This document shows, in pieces, positions 26,681-35,767 of a stretch of DNA of 64,000 nucleotides; the first letter of the stretch is position 1, and each line of letters opens with the position of its first letter. Where the stretch lies: positions 62,001 through 126,000 of the forward strand of contig NZ_LRRR01000009.1 of assembly GCF_001691415.1 (NCBI RefSeq). The letters are read 5' to 3'. The position numbers were made by a program, and so were the translations under genes. This DNA is from Pararhodobacter sp. CCB-MM2 (lineage in GTDB: Bacteria; Pseudomonadota; Alphaproteobacteria; Rhodobacterales; Rhodobacteraceae). Under the pieces are notes generated by a model that did not search any database, had not been told where the DNA came from, and saw nothing but the letters and a program-made list of their open reading frames with translations.

Positions 26681-27013
26681 TCAGCTCTCGTCGTCGCCTT
26701 CGCCGGCCACGTCGCCGAGTTCGTCGAACGAGACGGTATCGTCGTCCTCGTCCTCGAGCAGCTCGTCATCGGTATCCACCGAGACATCATCATCGTCGTC
26801 ATCGAGCAGGACGTCGTCCGACTCCATGTCTTCGCTGGCCTTGGCCTTCGACTTGTTCGATTCGGTCGCCGCGGTGACGCCTTTGCGGCCGGGCAGGTCG
26901 AGAACGACCACCTCGCCGGTGTAGGGCGAAATCACGGGGGTCTTGTTCAGGTCGTAGAATCGCTTGCCGGTGGTCGGGCAAAGGCGCTTCGTACCCCATT
27001 CTTCCTTGGGCAT
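26681..27013 (-). CDS. TIGR02300 / FYDLN acid domain protein
   Basis: A 110-residue protein conserved in alphaproteobacteria. The N-terminal MPKEEWGTKRLCPTTGKRFY with DLNKTPVISPYTGE is the FYDLN domain (residues 1-37). The C-terminal half is extremely acidic, with runs of Asp (LLDDDDDDVSVDTDDELLED). ATG at 27013 is the conserved start; the longer frame is spurious. Function unknown; possibly a nucleic-acid-mimic or zinc-ribbon-derived protein (a single Cys remains). Confidence 0.9.
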   Translation of the reverse strand: MPKEEWGTKRLCPTTGKRFYDLNKTPVISPYTGEVVVLDLPGRKGVTAATESNKSKAKASEDMESDDVLLDDDDDDVSVDTDDELLEDEDDDTVSFDELGDVAGEGDDES

Positions 27014-27153
27014 AGGCAATCCTTCCCATGTGTGGGTCGTGCATCTGGATCGGGGCCGGTTGCCATAGTTGGATGGGCTTGTCAAAGCCTTTCGGACCCT
27101 ATTTGCTGCGCGCGCACGGGGGACCCCACCCTCAGGACACGCCCGGAGGTTCC

Positions 27154-27852
27154 ATGTCCCGCGACCCCAACCTGATCGAACTGCCCGGCCCGCCGCCGCT
27201 GGCGGTGCAGGTGAAACGCTCGGCCCGGGCCCGCCGGTTGGCGCTGAAGGTGTCGCGGCTGGATGGGGCGGTGACCCTGACCCTGCCGCAACGGGCGTCG
27301 ATGAAACACGCGCTCGCCTTCCTGAACGAGCGTCGCGATTGGCTGGCCGAGGCCTTGGCCGGGCTGGAAGGGCCCGAGATCGTCGGCCCCGGCACCCTGC
27401 TGCCGGTCGAAGGCACCGCCCTGCGCGTCACCCCCGCCGCCCTGCGCAGCGCCCGGATCGAGGACGGCGCCCTGCTGGTCCCGCAGGCCCGGCCCGCTGC
27501 TGCCGCGCTGGCCTGGCTGAAACTGCGCGCGCGCGACCGGCTGGCCGAGAGGGTCGCCTTTCATGCGGCACGGCTGGGCCGTCGGGCGGGGAAGCTGACG
27601 TTGCGCGACACCCGCTCGCGCTGGGGATCTTGCACCGTCGAGGGCGATCTGATGTTCAGCTGGCGGCTGATCATGGCCCCGCCGCCGATCCTCGATTACG
27701 TCGCCGCGCATGAGGTCGCGCATCTGGCGCAGATGAACCATTCGCCCGCCTTCTGGGCCGAGGTCTCGAAGCTGTTCCCCGATTGGCAAACCGCGCGCAA
27801 CTGGCTGCGCAGCGACGGGGCGCAGCTGCATCGCTACCGGTTCGAGGCCTGA
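27154..27852 (+). CDS. YgjP/DUF45-type metal-dependent hydrolase
   Basis: A 232-residue SprT-like/DUF45 zinc metallopeptidase. The metal site is AAHEVAHLAQMNHSPAFW (HExxH about 188-192, third His in MNHS), preceded by the family-typical TRSRWGSCTVEGDLMFSWRL. ATG at 27154 follows CGGAGG; the longer frame is rejected. Cytoplasmic; target proteins unknown. Single gene. Confidence 0.9.
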   Translation: MSRDPNLIELPGPPPLAVQVKRSARARRLALKVSRLDGAVTLTLPQRASMKHALAFLNERRDWLAEALAGLEGPEIVGPGTLLPVEGTALRVTPAALRSARIEDGALLVPQARPAAAALAWLKLRARDRLAERVAFHAARLGRRAGKLTLRDTRSRWGSCTVEGDLMFSWRLIMAPPPILDYVAAHEVAHLAQMNHSPAFWAEVSKLFPDWQTARNWLRSDGAQLHRYRFEA

Positions 27853-27903
27853 CAGGCGTCGAGCCCGCTTGCCCCCTCGCCGGATTTGTGATCACGCTCG
27901 ATC

Positions 27904-28560
27904 ATGCAGATCGTCCAACGCCCCACGCCCGAACCCTCGACCTTGTCGGCGCATGACCGGGTCTACCGCACCCTGCGCACGCAGGTGATGCATGGGGAAC
28001 TGGCGCCGGGCCACGCGCTGACCCTGCGCGGCATTGCCCGCGAGTTCGGCGTCTCGATGACCCCGGCGCGCGAATCGGTGCAGCGGCTGGTGGCCGAGGG
28101 GGCGCTGACCATGTCGGCCTCTGGCCGGGTGCAGACGCCTGAGTTGGGCAACGAGAGGATCGAGGAGCTGGCCTCGATCCGCGCGCTTCTGGAGCCGGAA
28201 CTGGGCTCGCGCGCCCTGCCCCGCGCGCATTCGGCGCTGATCGACCGGATGGAGGCGATCAACGCGGCCAATACCGACGCCGTGCTGCGGGGCGATGCGG
28301 TGACCTATGTGCGCACCAACCTCGAATTCCACCGGACCCTGTATCTGCGCGCGCAATCTCCGGCGATGCTGGCCATGGTCGAGACGATCTGGCTGCAACT
28401 CGGCCCCACCATGCGCGCGCTCTACGGCCGCCTGCGCCGCAACACGCCGCCGCCGCATCACCGGATGATCGTCGCGGCGCTGAAAGCCGGGGACGAGCCG
28501 GGCCTGCGACTGGCGATCCGCACAGATGTGACCCAAGGCCTGCGGCATCTGACGCAATAA
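27904..28560 (+). CDS. GntR family transcriptional regulator (FCD)
   Basis: A 218-residue FadR-subfamily repressor: winged helix at residues 18-70 (HGELAPGHALTLRGIAREFG then MTPARESVQRL) and a helical FCD ligand domain (SIRALLEPELGS near 92-103, metal-type His near 141 and 180). A GTGATCAC palindrome 8 bases before the ATG (27888-27895) may be an autoregulatory site. No clear target operon is adjacent; the next gene on the strand encodes an exported metallopeptidase. Confidence 0.85.
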   Translation: MQIVQRPTPEPSTLSAHDRVYRTLRTQVMHGELAPGHALTLRGIAREFGVSMTPARESVQRLVAEGALTMSASGRVQTPELGNERIEELASIRALLEPELGSRALPRAHSALIDRMEAINAANTDAVLRGDAVTYVRTNLEFHRTLYLRAQSPAMLAMVETIWLQLGPTMRALYGRLRRNTPPPHHRMIVAALKAGDEPGLRLAIRTDVTQGLRHLTQ

Positions 28561-28619
28561 TTGGTGAAGTCTGCGCCTCGGTGTAGACTTGTTAACCCAA
28601 ACGGGCCGATGCTGGAGGC

Positions 28620-29786
28620 ATGGTGACCCGGTTCCTGCTTGCCCTAGTCCTGCTGTTCCTTCCCGTCTCGGCCCATGCGCGAAACGACGGGGTTCTTTGC
28701 GTGCAGGAGCAATTGGCCAGCGCCGGTCAGGACCCGGGCCGGATCGACGGCATCGTCGGCGCCCGGACCCGGCACGCTCTCGCCCAGCATCTTCGGGAGC
28801 GCGGGCTGGAGGGCCCCCGCCGCATCCACACTGATTCCGCGATGCCTTGGTGCCGCAGGTTGGGCCTTGATGACCCCGCCCTGCGTGCCTTCTGGCCCTC
28901 GGCCCTGAACCGGGTGATCGTTGATGTCGGCGACAGTGTTGACCCGGTCCTCGCCCGCCTGATCCGCACCCGCATGCCCGGCATCCACGCCGATGTCACG
29001 CAGCGCATGGGCATCGAGCTGGCCGGCACCGACCGGGTGGTCGTCGGCTCGAACCCGGTCGAGCTGCGCGCGCGCATCCGCAGTGCCGGCTTCACCGATA
29101 TCGGCAATCTCGATGCCACCCTGGCCGAGCATTGCGACCCCGACAACGCCATCGGCGGCTTCGCCCTGCCCGGCCTGATGGTGATCTGCCTGCGCCCCGG
29201 CGTGCGGCTGCGCGGCGGCATCCGCTACGACCACCTGACCTTCGTTCTGGCGCATGAGGTCACCCATCTGGTGCAGTTCCAGCTGACCGGCCTGCCGCCG
29301 CCCGGCACCCTCCCGGCCAGCCGTGTGCCGATCGAGGGGCCGATCTGGCTGCTGGAGGGGTTGGCCGACGTCGTGGGCTATGCCGTGGGCTATGATACCG
29401 AGGCCGATTTCGCCCGTCGAAGCGCCACCACGCGCTATGCCGGGGGCCGCCTGCCGGATCTTGCGCGGTTGCAGGACCGGCTGGCCCTGCGCTCGCACCA
29501 GAGCGACATCTACCGCGCCGGCCTGATCGCCGCCGCGCTGCTGGTGGAGGAACGGGGCCTGCCCTCTACGGCGCATTTGTTCGCGCGCATGGGCGAGGGC
29601 ATTCCCTTCGATCAGGTGTTCGAGGAGATCTACGGCGAGCCCCCGCAGGCCTTCTACGCCGCCTTCGAGGCCCGCGCCCGGCAGGATGAACTGCCCGCCG
29701 ACACGCTCAGCAGCGGCGGCACGCCGGGGATGGCCTCGGGCGTGTACTACACCGCGCCGCTGCCCGGCGCGCCGCGCAAGCCGTGA
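28620..29786 (+). CDS. Exported peptidoglycan-binding/gluzincin metallopeptidase-like protein
   Basis: A 388-residue protein with a signal peptide (FLLALVLLFLPVSAHA, residues 5-20). An N-terminal peptidoglycan-binding-like motif QLASAGQDPGRIDGIVGART (31-50) is followed by a zinc-protease region with HEVTH at 212-216 and a probable third ligand Glu247 in WLLEGLADVVG, the HExxH...E layout of gluzincins. GGAGG is 2 bases from the ATG; the GTG second codon at 28623 is an equally good start. Periplasmic cell-wall-linked protease is the best guess. Confidence 0.7.
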   Translation: MVTRFLLALVLLFLPVSAHARNDGVLCVQEQLASAGQDPGRIDGIVGARTRHALAQHLRERGLEGPRRIHTDSAMPWCRRLGLDDPALRAFWPSALNRVIVDVGDSVDPVLARLIRTRMPGIHADVTQRMGIELAGTDRVVVGSNPVELRARIRSAGFTDIGNLDATLAEHCDPDNAIGGFALPGLMVICLRPGVRLRGGIRYDHLTFVLAHEVTHLVQFQLTGLPPPGTLPASRVPIEGPIWLLEGLADVVGYAVGYDTEADFARRSATTRYAGGRLPDLARLQDRLALRSHQSDIYRAGLIAAALLVEERGLPSTAHLFARMGEGIPFDQVFEEIYGEPPQAFYAAFEARARQDELPADTLSSGGTPGMASGVYYTAPLPGAPRKP

Positions 29787-29864
29787 CATCCCCAGCGGCG
29801 AGGACACGCCAAGGTTGACAGGGCAACTTGGTTACGGAAGCATCAACCTTGTGTAACCCGTTTC

Positions 29865-31304
29865 ATGAGTGTCCCCATGGCCCGTCCGCCGCTTCCCCTT
29901 TTGACCGTTCCCTCTGGCCCCGGTGTTGTCGACGGCACCGCACTGGATGACCTGATCGACGATCTCTTCACGGATGCCGATGGCGATCAGGTCGATGATC
30001 TGGGCGTCGCCGTCCTTGGAAACGACGGTGACGACACCCTCTTTGGCGGCGATGGCGCTGACCAGCTATGGGGTGGCGACGGGGACGATAGAATCGAGGA
30101 CGGGGCCGGTAACGACACGATTGTCGGCGGCGCGGGCAGCGACTACCTGATCAGCCGGGCCGGAGACGATCTGGTGGTCGCCTTCGACCCGTCCGGCCCC
30201 GACGACTTTTCCTTCAACTTCATCCGACTGGACGGTGGAAATGACACGGCGTTCGGAGGGGCGGGAGAGGATTTTTTCGCGGTCTACGACCCGCTCAGCA
30301 CGCATGTCGCGAACACGGACCATCTGGTCATCGACGGCGGCGGCGATGGCGTTACGCCCACGGAGGGGATCCGCGCCGACTTTGATACGATCCACACCGA
30401 CTATTTCGGCAACGCCAACGGTAGCGCCACGCTGACCTATTCCGCGAGCGAGTCCGGGCGGATCGACTATGCCTCGGGCGCTCGCATCGACTTTACCGAG
30501 ATCGAGCAGGTGCTGTTGAGCGCCGCGGATGACACGGTCGTAGTCGTCGATCCGGTGCAGGGCATCGTCAGCGGTGGCGATGGCTACAACACGCTGTTGC
30601 TGCCCGACCCGGCACCGGGTGAAACCGCGCCGGTGGTCCGGATCACCGATGTCAGCGCCAGACTGGGCGCCTCTGGCCGCGTCACCTTTGCGGATGGCTC
30701 CACCCTCATCTTTCGCAAATTCGATGAGATCATCTGCTTCACCGCCGGCACGCTGATCGGCACCGATACCGGCTCGCGCCCGGTCGAGACCCTGCGCCCC
30801 GGCGACCGCGTGCTGACGCGCGACGCCGGGTATCAGCCGCTGGTCTGGACGGGGAAAACCCGGCTCTCCCACGAGGAGACGGCGCAAAGCCCGGCCTTGG
30901 CCCCCGTCACCTTCGCGGCCGGTTGTCTGGGCGCGGGCCTGCCGGAGCACGCGCTCTCGGTCTCGCCGCGCCACCGCATGCTGCTGCAGGGCGCCCGCGC
31001 CTCGGTGATGTTCGGAGCGCCCGAGGTGCTGGTGCCCGCGATCGACCTGCTGGGCCTGCCCGGCGTGATGCAACAGGCGGACGGCCCCGCGCGCTATGTT
31101 CATGTGATGTGCGCCGAGCACCAAATCCTGCGCGCACATGGGGCATGGAGCGAGAGCCTGCAGCTGTCGCAGCCGGTGCTGGACGCGCTGGAACAGCCGG
31201 TGCGCGAGGAGTTGCTGACCCTGCTCCCCGAGCTGCGCCAAACGGCAGCGCGCCCCGTCCTGACAAGGGACGAGGCGCGCGTTCTTCTGGCGATGGCCGA
31301 CTGA
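29865..31304 (+). CDS. RTX-repeat protein with C-terminal Hint domain
   Basis: A 479-residue protein lacking an N-terminal signal peptide, as expected for type I secretion. Residues 52-105 hold RTX nonapeptide repeats (GNDGDDTLF, GGDGADQLW, GGDGDDRIE) that bind calcium. A second region follows to about 285, then a Hint_2 (hedgehog/intein) domain begins at Cys291 (IICFTAGTLIGT) with VETLRPGDRVLTRDAG, ALSVSPRHRMLL and VMCAEHQILRAHGAWSESL. Such RTX-Hint proteins are abundant in Rhodobacterales; self-cleavage at Cys291 is possible. It ends 8 bases before the convergent ugpC. Confidence 0.85.
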   Translation: MSVPMARPPLPLLTVPSGPGVVDGTALDDLIDDLFTDADGDQVDDLGVAVLGNDGDDTLFGGDGADQLWGGDGDDRIEDGAGNDTIVGGAGSDYLISRAGDDLVVAFDPSGPDDFSFNFIRLDGGNDTAFGGAGEDFFAVYDPLSTHVANTDHLVIDGGGDGVTPTEGIRADFDTIHTDYFGNANGSATLTYSASESGRIDYASGARIDFTEIEQVLLSAADDTVVVVDPVQGIVSGGDGYNTLLLPDPAPGETAPVVRITDVSARLGASGRVTFADGSTLIFRKFDEIICFTAGTLIGTDTGSRPVETLRPGDRVLTRDAGYQPLVWTGKTRLSHEETAQSPALAPVTFAAGCLGAGLPEHALSVSPRHRMLLQGARASVMFGAPEVLVPAIDLLGLPGVMQQADGPARYVHVMCAEHQILRAHGAWSESLQLSQPVLDALEQPVREELLTLLPELRQTAARPVLTRDEARVLLAMAD

Positions 31305-31311
31305 ACGGGCC

Positions 31312-32358
31312 TCAGACGGTCCGCTTGCCGCTGGCCGCGTTGAACGGATGCAGCGCCGACAACGGCGCGTGCAGCGTGATCGGCGCACCCTCGGTCACGT
31401 TGGGCAGGCCCGGCACGCGGACGGTGATCGCCTGCGCATTGCCGTTGAGCGTGACGTAGACATGGCTCTCGGCCCCGGCGGGCTCCAGCAGGGCCACGGT
31501 GCCGTTGAGGGTCAGATGCTGCCCCTCGGGCGCGACCATCGACAGATCGTCCGGACGCACGCCGACAAGATCGGTGCCCGTCGGTAGACCGGCCGGTGCC
31601 GCGCCTTGGTCGCGCAGATAGGCAAGGTCGATCATGTTCATCGCCGGCGAGCCGATGAAGCCCGCAACGAAGACGGTGGCCGGACGGTCATAAAGCTCCA
31701 TCGGCGTGCCGACCTGCTCGATCTGACCCGCGTTTAGCACCACCAGCCGGTCGGCCAGAGTCAGCGCTTCCAGCTGGTCATGCGTCACATAGAGGGACGT
31801 CGTGCCGAGGCGCTTTTGCAGCTGGCGGATCTCGACCCGCATCTGCACGCGAAGCTTCGCGTCGAGGTTCGACAGCGGCTCGTCGAACAGGAAGGCGGCG
31901 GGCTCGCGCACCAGCGCCCGGCCCATTGCCACACGCTGCCGCTGACCGCCCGAGAGGGCGCGCGGCTTGCGCTGCAGGTAGTCGCCGATCTGCAGCATGC
32001 TCGCGGCTTCCTGCACGCGACGGTCGATCTCGGCCTTGGCCACGCCCTGGTTCTTCAGGCCGTAGGCGAGGTTGTTGTAGACCGTCATATGCGGGTAGAG
32101 CGCGTAGTTCTGGAACACCATGGCGATGTCACGCTCGGCGGGTTCCAGGTTGTTGACCACGCGGTCGCCGATCTTCAGCGTCCCACCCGAGATCGTCTCC
32201 AGCCCGGCGACCATGCGCAGAAGGGTGGACTTGCCGCAGCCCGAAGGGCCCACGAGCACGATCATCTCGCCATCGGCGATATCGAGGCTGATGCCGCTCA
32301 CGGCCTTGACGCCACCCGGATAGACCTTTTGCAGGTCGTCCAAAACGATGCGGGCCAT
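31312..32358 (-). CDS. ugpC: sn-Glycerol-3-phosphate ABC transporter ATPase
   Basis: A 348-residue ABC ATPase of the sugar-importer (MalK/UgpC) type. It has Walker [10 protein letters not shown] (37-45), signature [16 protein letters not shown] (about 135-150), Walker [12 protein letters not shown] and a C-terminal TOBE region (GVRPDDLSM, about 245). Last gene of ugpBAEC, 3 bases from ugpE. Powers import of glycerol-3-phosphate or glycerophosphodiesters. Confidence 0.93.
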   Translation of the reverse strand: MARIVLDDLQKVYPGGVKAVSGISLDIADGEMIVLVGPSGCGKSTLLRMVAGLETISGGTLKIGDRVVNNLEPAERDIAMVFQNYALYPHMTVYNNLAYGLKNQGVAKAEIDRRVQEAASMLQIGDYLQRKPRALSGGQRQRVAMGRALVREPAAFLFDEPLSNLDAKLRVQMRVEIRQLQKRLGTTSLYVTHDQLEALTLADRLVVLNAGQIEQVGTPMELYDRPATVFVAGFIGSPAMNMIDLAYLRDQGAAPAGLPTGTDLVGVRPDDLSMVAPEGQHLTLNGTVALLEPAGAESHVYVTLNGNAQAITVRVPGLPNVTEGAPITLHAPLSALHPFNAASGKRTV

Positions 32359-32361
32359 GTC

Positions 32362-33210
32362 TTATTTCTCCGTCTCGGTCAGGCCCTTCACGAAGAGCCT
32401 CTGCATGAAAAGAATCACCAGGATGGGGGGCAGCGCGGCCAGGATCACGGTCGCCATCACCAGATGCCACAGTGGCTCCTGATCGTTGCCGGTCACCATG
32501 CGCTGAATGCCCATGACGACGGTGTAATAGCTCTCGTCATTGGTCACGAGCAGCGGCCAGAGATACTGGTTCCAGCCATAGATGAACATGATGACGAACA
32601 TCGCGGCGATGTTGGTCACGCTCAGCGGCACGAGGATGTCCTTGAAGAACTTCATCGGACCCGCGCCATCGACGCGCGCGGCTTCCAGCATTTCCTCGGG
32701 CACGGTCATGAAGAACTGCCGGAACAGGAACGTGGCGGTGGCCGAGGCGATCAGCGGAATCGACAGGCCCCAATAGCTGTTGAGCATGTTCAGGTTCGCC
32801 ACGACCTGGAAGGTCGGCACGATCCGCACCTCGACCGGGAGCATCAGGGTGATGAAGATGATCCAGAAGAAGAAGATGCGGAAGCGGAAGCGGAAATAGA
32901 CGATGGCGAAGGCCGACAGCAGCGAGATGGCGATCTTGCCCACCGCGATCATCATCGCCATGACGAAGCTGTTCCACAGCATCAGGCCGATGGGCGGCGC
33001 ACCCGCGTTGGAGCGCCCCTCGAAGATCACGGTCGAATAGTTCTCGATCGCGTGCGAGCCGGGCAGCAGGGGCATCACCCCCCGCAGGAAGGTGCCCGGC
33101 GCATGGGTCGAGGCGATGAAGGCCACATAGATCGGGAAGGCGATGATCGCCACGCCGACGATGAGCACGAGATGGGCGAAGAAGGTGCCCAGACGGTCGT
33201 TTTGTACCAT
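32362..33210 (-). CDS. ugpE: sn-Glycerol-3-phosphate ABC transporter permease UgpE
   Basis: A 282-residue inner-membrane permease with six hydrophobic segments and the ATPase-docking EAA loop EEMLEAARVDGAGPMKFFKD near residues 180-199. The N-terminus MVQNDRLGTFFAHLVLIVGV is family-typical. It follows ugpA by 10 bases and precedes ugpC by 3. Confidence 0.93.
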   Translation of the reverse strand: MVQNDRLGTFFAHLVLIVGVAIIAFPIYVAFIASTHAPGTFLRGVMPLLPGSHAIENYSTVIFEGRSNAGAPPIGLMLWNSFVMAMMIAVGKIAISLLSAFAIVYFRFRFRIFFFWIIFITLMLPVEVRIVPTFQVVANLNMLNSYWGLSIPLIASATATFLFRQFFMTVPEEMLEAARVDGAGPMKFFKDILVPLSVTNIAAMFVIMFIYGWNQYLWPLLVTNDESYYTVVMGIQRMVTGNDQEPLWHLVMATVILAALPPILVILFMQRLFVKGLTETEK

Positions 33211-33220
33211 GGCGGCCCCC

Positions 33221-34105
33221 TCAGTAATTCACGCGGCGCTCGATCCAGCGGAACTGGATCACGGTCAGCACGACGACGATGGCCATCAGCACGACCGATT
33301 GCGCGGCCGACGAGCCGAGGTTGTTGCCCACGAAGCCGTCGCGGAAGACCTTGTAGACCATGATCGAGGTCGACTGGCCCGGACCGCCCTCGGTCGTGGC
33401 ATGGATCACGCCGAAGGTGTCGAACATCGCGTAGACGACGTTGACGACCATCAGGAAGAAGGTGGTCGGCGACAGCAGCGGGAAGACAATGGTCCAGAAG
33501 CGCTTGGTGCGGCTGGCCCCGTCGATGGCGGCGGCCTCGAGCAGCGATTGCGGGATGGATTGCAGCCCGGCGAGGAAGAACAGGAAGTTGTAGCTCACCT
33601 GTTTCCACGCAGCCGCGATCACCACGAGGATCATCGCATCTGTGCCGTCCAGACGGTGGTTCCAGTCGATGCCCAGCGATTGCAGGGCATAGGGCAGGAT
33701 GCCGACGGTCGGGTTGAAGATGAACCACCACAGCACGCCCGCGACGGCCGGTGCCACGGCATAGGGCCACACGAGGAACGTCGTATAGGCATCGCGCGAG
33801 CGCATCATGCGGTTGACCATCGTGGCCAGCAGCAAGGCGGTGCCCATGCCCAGAATGGTGGTCGACACCGAGAAGATCGCGGTCGCCTTCATCGAGGCGA
33901 GATAGGTGGGATCGTCGAACAGGCGCTCGAAGTTCCGGAACCACACGAAGGTGGTACGCAATCCGAACGGATCTTGCCGCAACATGGATTGCCAGAGGGC
34001 CTGGCTGGCGGGCCAGACGAAGAAGACCAGGGTGATGACCACCTGCGGCGTCAGCAGCACGTAGGGCAGCCACCGGCTGGAAAAGGTCATGCGCTTGGTC
34101 TGCAT
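33221..34105 (-). CDS. ugpA: sn-Glycerol-3-phosphate ABC transporter permease UgpA
   Basis: A 294-residue inner-membrane permease with six hydrophobic segments; EAA loop [19 protein letters not shown] near residues 200-218. ATG at 34105 ([18 protein letters not shown]) follows AGGACAGGTGT and is preferred to the upstream codon at 34120. Pairs with UgpE to form the channel. Confidence 0.93.
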   Translation of the reverse strand: MQTKRMTFSSRWLPYVLLTPQVVITLVFFVWPASQALWQSMLRQDPFGLRTTFVWFRNFERLFDDPTYLASMKATAIFSVSTTILGMGTALLLATMVNRMMRSRDAYTTFLVWPYAVAPAVAGVLWWFIFNPTVGILPYALQSLGIDWNHRLDGTDAMILVVIAAAWKQVSYNFLFFLAGLQSIPQSLLEAAAIDGASRTKRFWTIVFPLLSPTTFFLMVVNVVYAMFDTFGVIHATTEGGPGQSTSIMVYKVFRDGFVGNNLGSSAAQSVVLMAIVVVLTVIQFRWIERRVNY

Positions 34106-34140
34106 ACACCTGTCCTGCAAGAAGGCATTGGCGAATAGGG

Positions 34141-34175
34141 AACCCGCCCGACCACGGGGGCCGGGCGGGCGGGTT
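34141..34175 (-). other. Intercistronic hairpin between ugpB and ugpA
   Basis: AACCCGCCCG (34141-34150) pairs perfectly with CGGGCGGGTT (34166-34175) over a 15-base loop. Such stems behind the binding-protein gene of ABC operons usually protect the 5' mRNA and raise binding-protein output over the permeases. Confidence 0.6.
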
Positions 34176-34183
34176 AGGTCAGC

Positions 34184-35506
34184 TTATTGCATTGCCGATT
34201 CGAAGTCGCGCAGAAGTGCGTTGCCACGAGCCACGGCATCGTCGGCCGCCGTCTGGGCATCCGCAGCGCCGGTCACGACCGATTCGATCGCTTCCGAGAA
34301 GATGTCGCGGATCTGCACGAAGTTGCCATAGCGCAGGCCACGCGAGTTCTCGGTCGGCGGGTTCAGGTTCATCTGACGGATCGAGATGTCGGCACCCGGG
34401 TTCTCGTCATAATAGCCCTGCTCCTGCGTCAGCTCGAAGGCGGCGGTGGTCACCGGCAGGTAGCCGGTGTTCTGGTGCCACCAGGCCTGCTGCTCGGGCT
34501 GCGAGAGGAACTCGAAGAAATGCGCCACGGCGGCGTATTCTTCGTCGGTGTGACCGGCGAGGGTCCACAGGGTGGCACCGCCGATGATCGAGTTCTGCGG
34601 CGCGCCTTCGACGTCGTCGAAGTAGGGCTGCATGCCGTAGCCGACGCCGAAGTCGGTGTTGGCCAGCACGCCGGCGCGACCGGCCGACGAGTTGATCAGC
34701 ATGGCGCACTGACCCGAGTAGAACATCGTGCCCGAATCCGGGCCCGAACCGCCGCCGGACCACGCGTAGACGCCCGACTGCTGCCATTCGCCCAGCTTGT
34801 TCCACAGGCGGATGACCGGCTCATGCTGGTTGAAGTTGAACTCGGCGTCGAAGCCGGCGAAGCCGTTCTGCTGGGTCGACAGCGAGATGTTGTGCATCGC
34901 GGTGAAGTTTTCCAGCAGGACCCAGCTCGGATACGAGGTGGTGAAGCCACAGGTCGCGGCGCCCGACTCGACGATCTGCGTGCCCATCTGTTCCATTTCG
35001 GCCCAGGTGGTCGGCGGGGTTTCCGGGTCCAGACCGGCCGCTTCGAAGATGTCGCGGTTGTAGTACAGGATCGGGGTCGACGAGTTGAACGGGAACGACA
35101 GCATGTTGCCGTTCGGGTCGGTGTAATAGCCCACGACCGCCGGCAGGAAGGCTTCCGGATCGAAAGCGACGTCGTTGTTTTCCATCAGCTCGTAAACCGG
35201 CACGATGGCGCCTTCGGCACCCATCATGGTGCCGGTGCCGACTTCGAACACCTGCACGATATGCGGCTGCTCACCGGCACGGAACGCGGCGATGGCGCCG
35301 TTCATGGTTTCCGGGTAGGTGCCGCGGAAGCTGGGGACCACGACGTAGTCCGACTGCGAGGCGTTGAAATTCGCCGCGATCTCTTCGACCAGCTCACCGA
35401 GACGGCCGCCCATCGCGTGCCACCACTGGATTTCGGTCTGGGCCTGCGCCGCGATCGGCGAGACCAGTGCCAGGGCCGTGGCGGCCATCAGGCTGTGCTT
35501 GAACAT
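34184..35506 (-). CDS. ugpB: sn-Glycerol-3-phosphate ABC transporter substrate-binding protein
   Basis: A 440-residue periplasmic binding protein with signal peptide (LMAATALALVSPIAAQA, residues 6-22). Family segments: IQWWHAMGGRLGELVEEIAANFN at the mature N-terminus, FNSSTPILYYNRDIFEAAGLDP (about 138-159) and GGATLWTLAGH near 314. It opens the ugpBAEC operon. Homology is to UgpB rather than maltose-type binding proteins because of the AMGG start and the operon's companion genes. Confidence 0.92.
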   Translation of the reverse strand: MFKHSLMAATALALVSPIAAQAQTEIQWWHAMGGRLGELVEEIAANFNASQSDYVVVPSFRGTYPETMNGAIAAFRAGEQPHIVQVFEVGTGTMMGAEGAIVPVYELMENNDVAFDPEAFLPAVVGYYTDPNGNMLSFPFNSSTPILYYNRDIFEAAGLDPETPPTTWAEMEQMGTQIVESGAATCGFTTSYPSWVLLENFTAMHNISLSTQQNGFAGFDAEFNFNQHEPVIRLWNKLGEWQQSGVYAWSGGGSGPDSGTMFYSGQCAMLINSSAGRAGVLANTDFGVGYGMQPYFDDVEGAPQNSIIGGATLWTLAGHTDEEYAAVAHFFEFLSQPEQQAWWHQNTGYLPVTTAAFELTQEQGYYDENPGADISIRQMNLNPPTENSRGLRYGNFVQIRDIFSEAIESVVTGAADAQTAADDAVARGNALLRDFESAMQ

Positions 35507-35600
35507 TGGGAACCCCCCATTGATTTCAGGTCATTTGCGCACGAGGTTGCGAAACCGCTCCCCACGGTCCCGCGGGCGCGAATTTCTGCACTTTGCTGCG

Positions 35601-35631
35601 ATATTATTCGTTTGTGAAGCGTTTATGACAA
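35601..35631 (-). promoter_or_regulatory. Candidate Pho-box promoter of ugpB
   Basis: On the minus strand TTGTCAT-AAAC-GCTTCAC (35631-35614) resembles a PhoB box with a good first and a poor second repeat. About ten bases later comes TAATAT, a suitable -10 element. The arrangement matches PhoB-activated promoters and the ATG is about 95 bases further on. Confidence 0.4.
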
Positions 35632-35703
35632 AAGACGAAAGATTTCTTTCTATCTTCCGCAGATCCGACGTCACCCGGCCAGCGCCGGGCTGCCGGCAGC
35701 AGA

Positions 35704-35739
35704 AAGGGCCGCGGGTGCCCTCAGCACCGCGCGGCCCTT
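35704..35739 (-). terminator. Terminator of the polysaccharide deacetylase gene
   Basis: AAGGGCCGC (35704-35712) pairs with GCGGCCCTT (35731-35739), with an inner GGTGC/GCACC stem; the minus strand then reads TCTGC. It lies about 30 bases past the deacetylase stop. Confidence 0.65.
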
Positions 35740-35767
35740 GCCGTACAGGATCTAACTCAGACGCGTG

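Noticed and set aside
27888..27895. GTGATCAC palindrome before the first GntR gene as an operator.
   Set aside because: Eight bases only and no second copy in a target promoter was seen; mentioned in the gene entry but not claimed.
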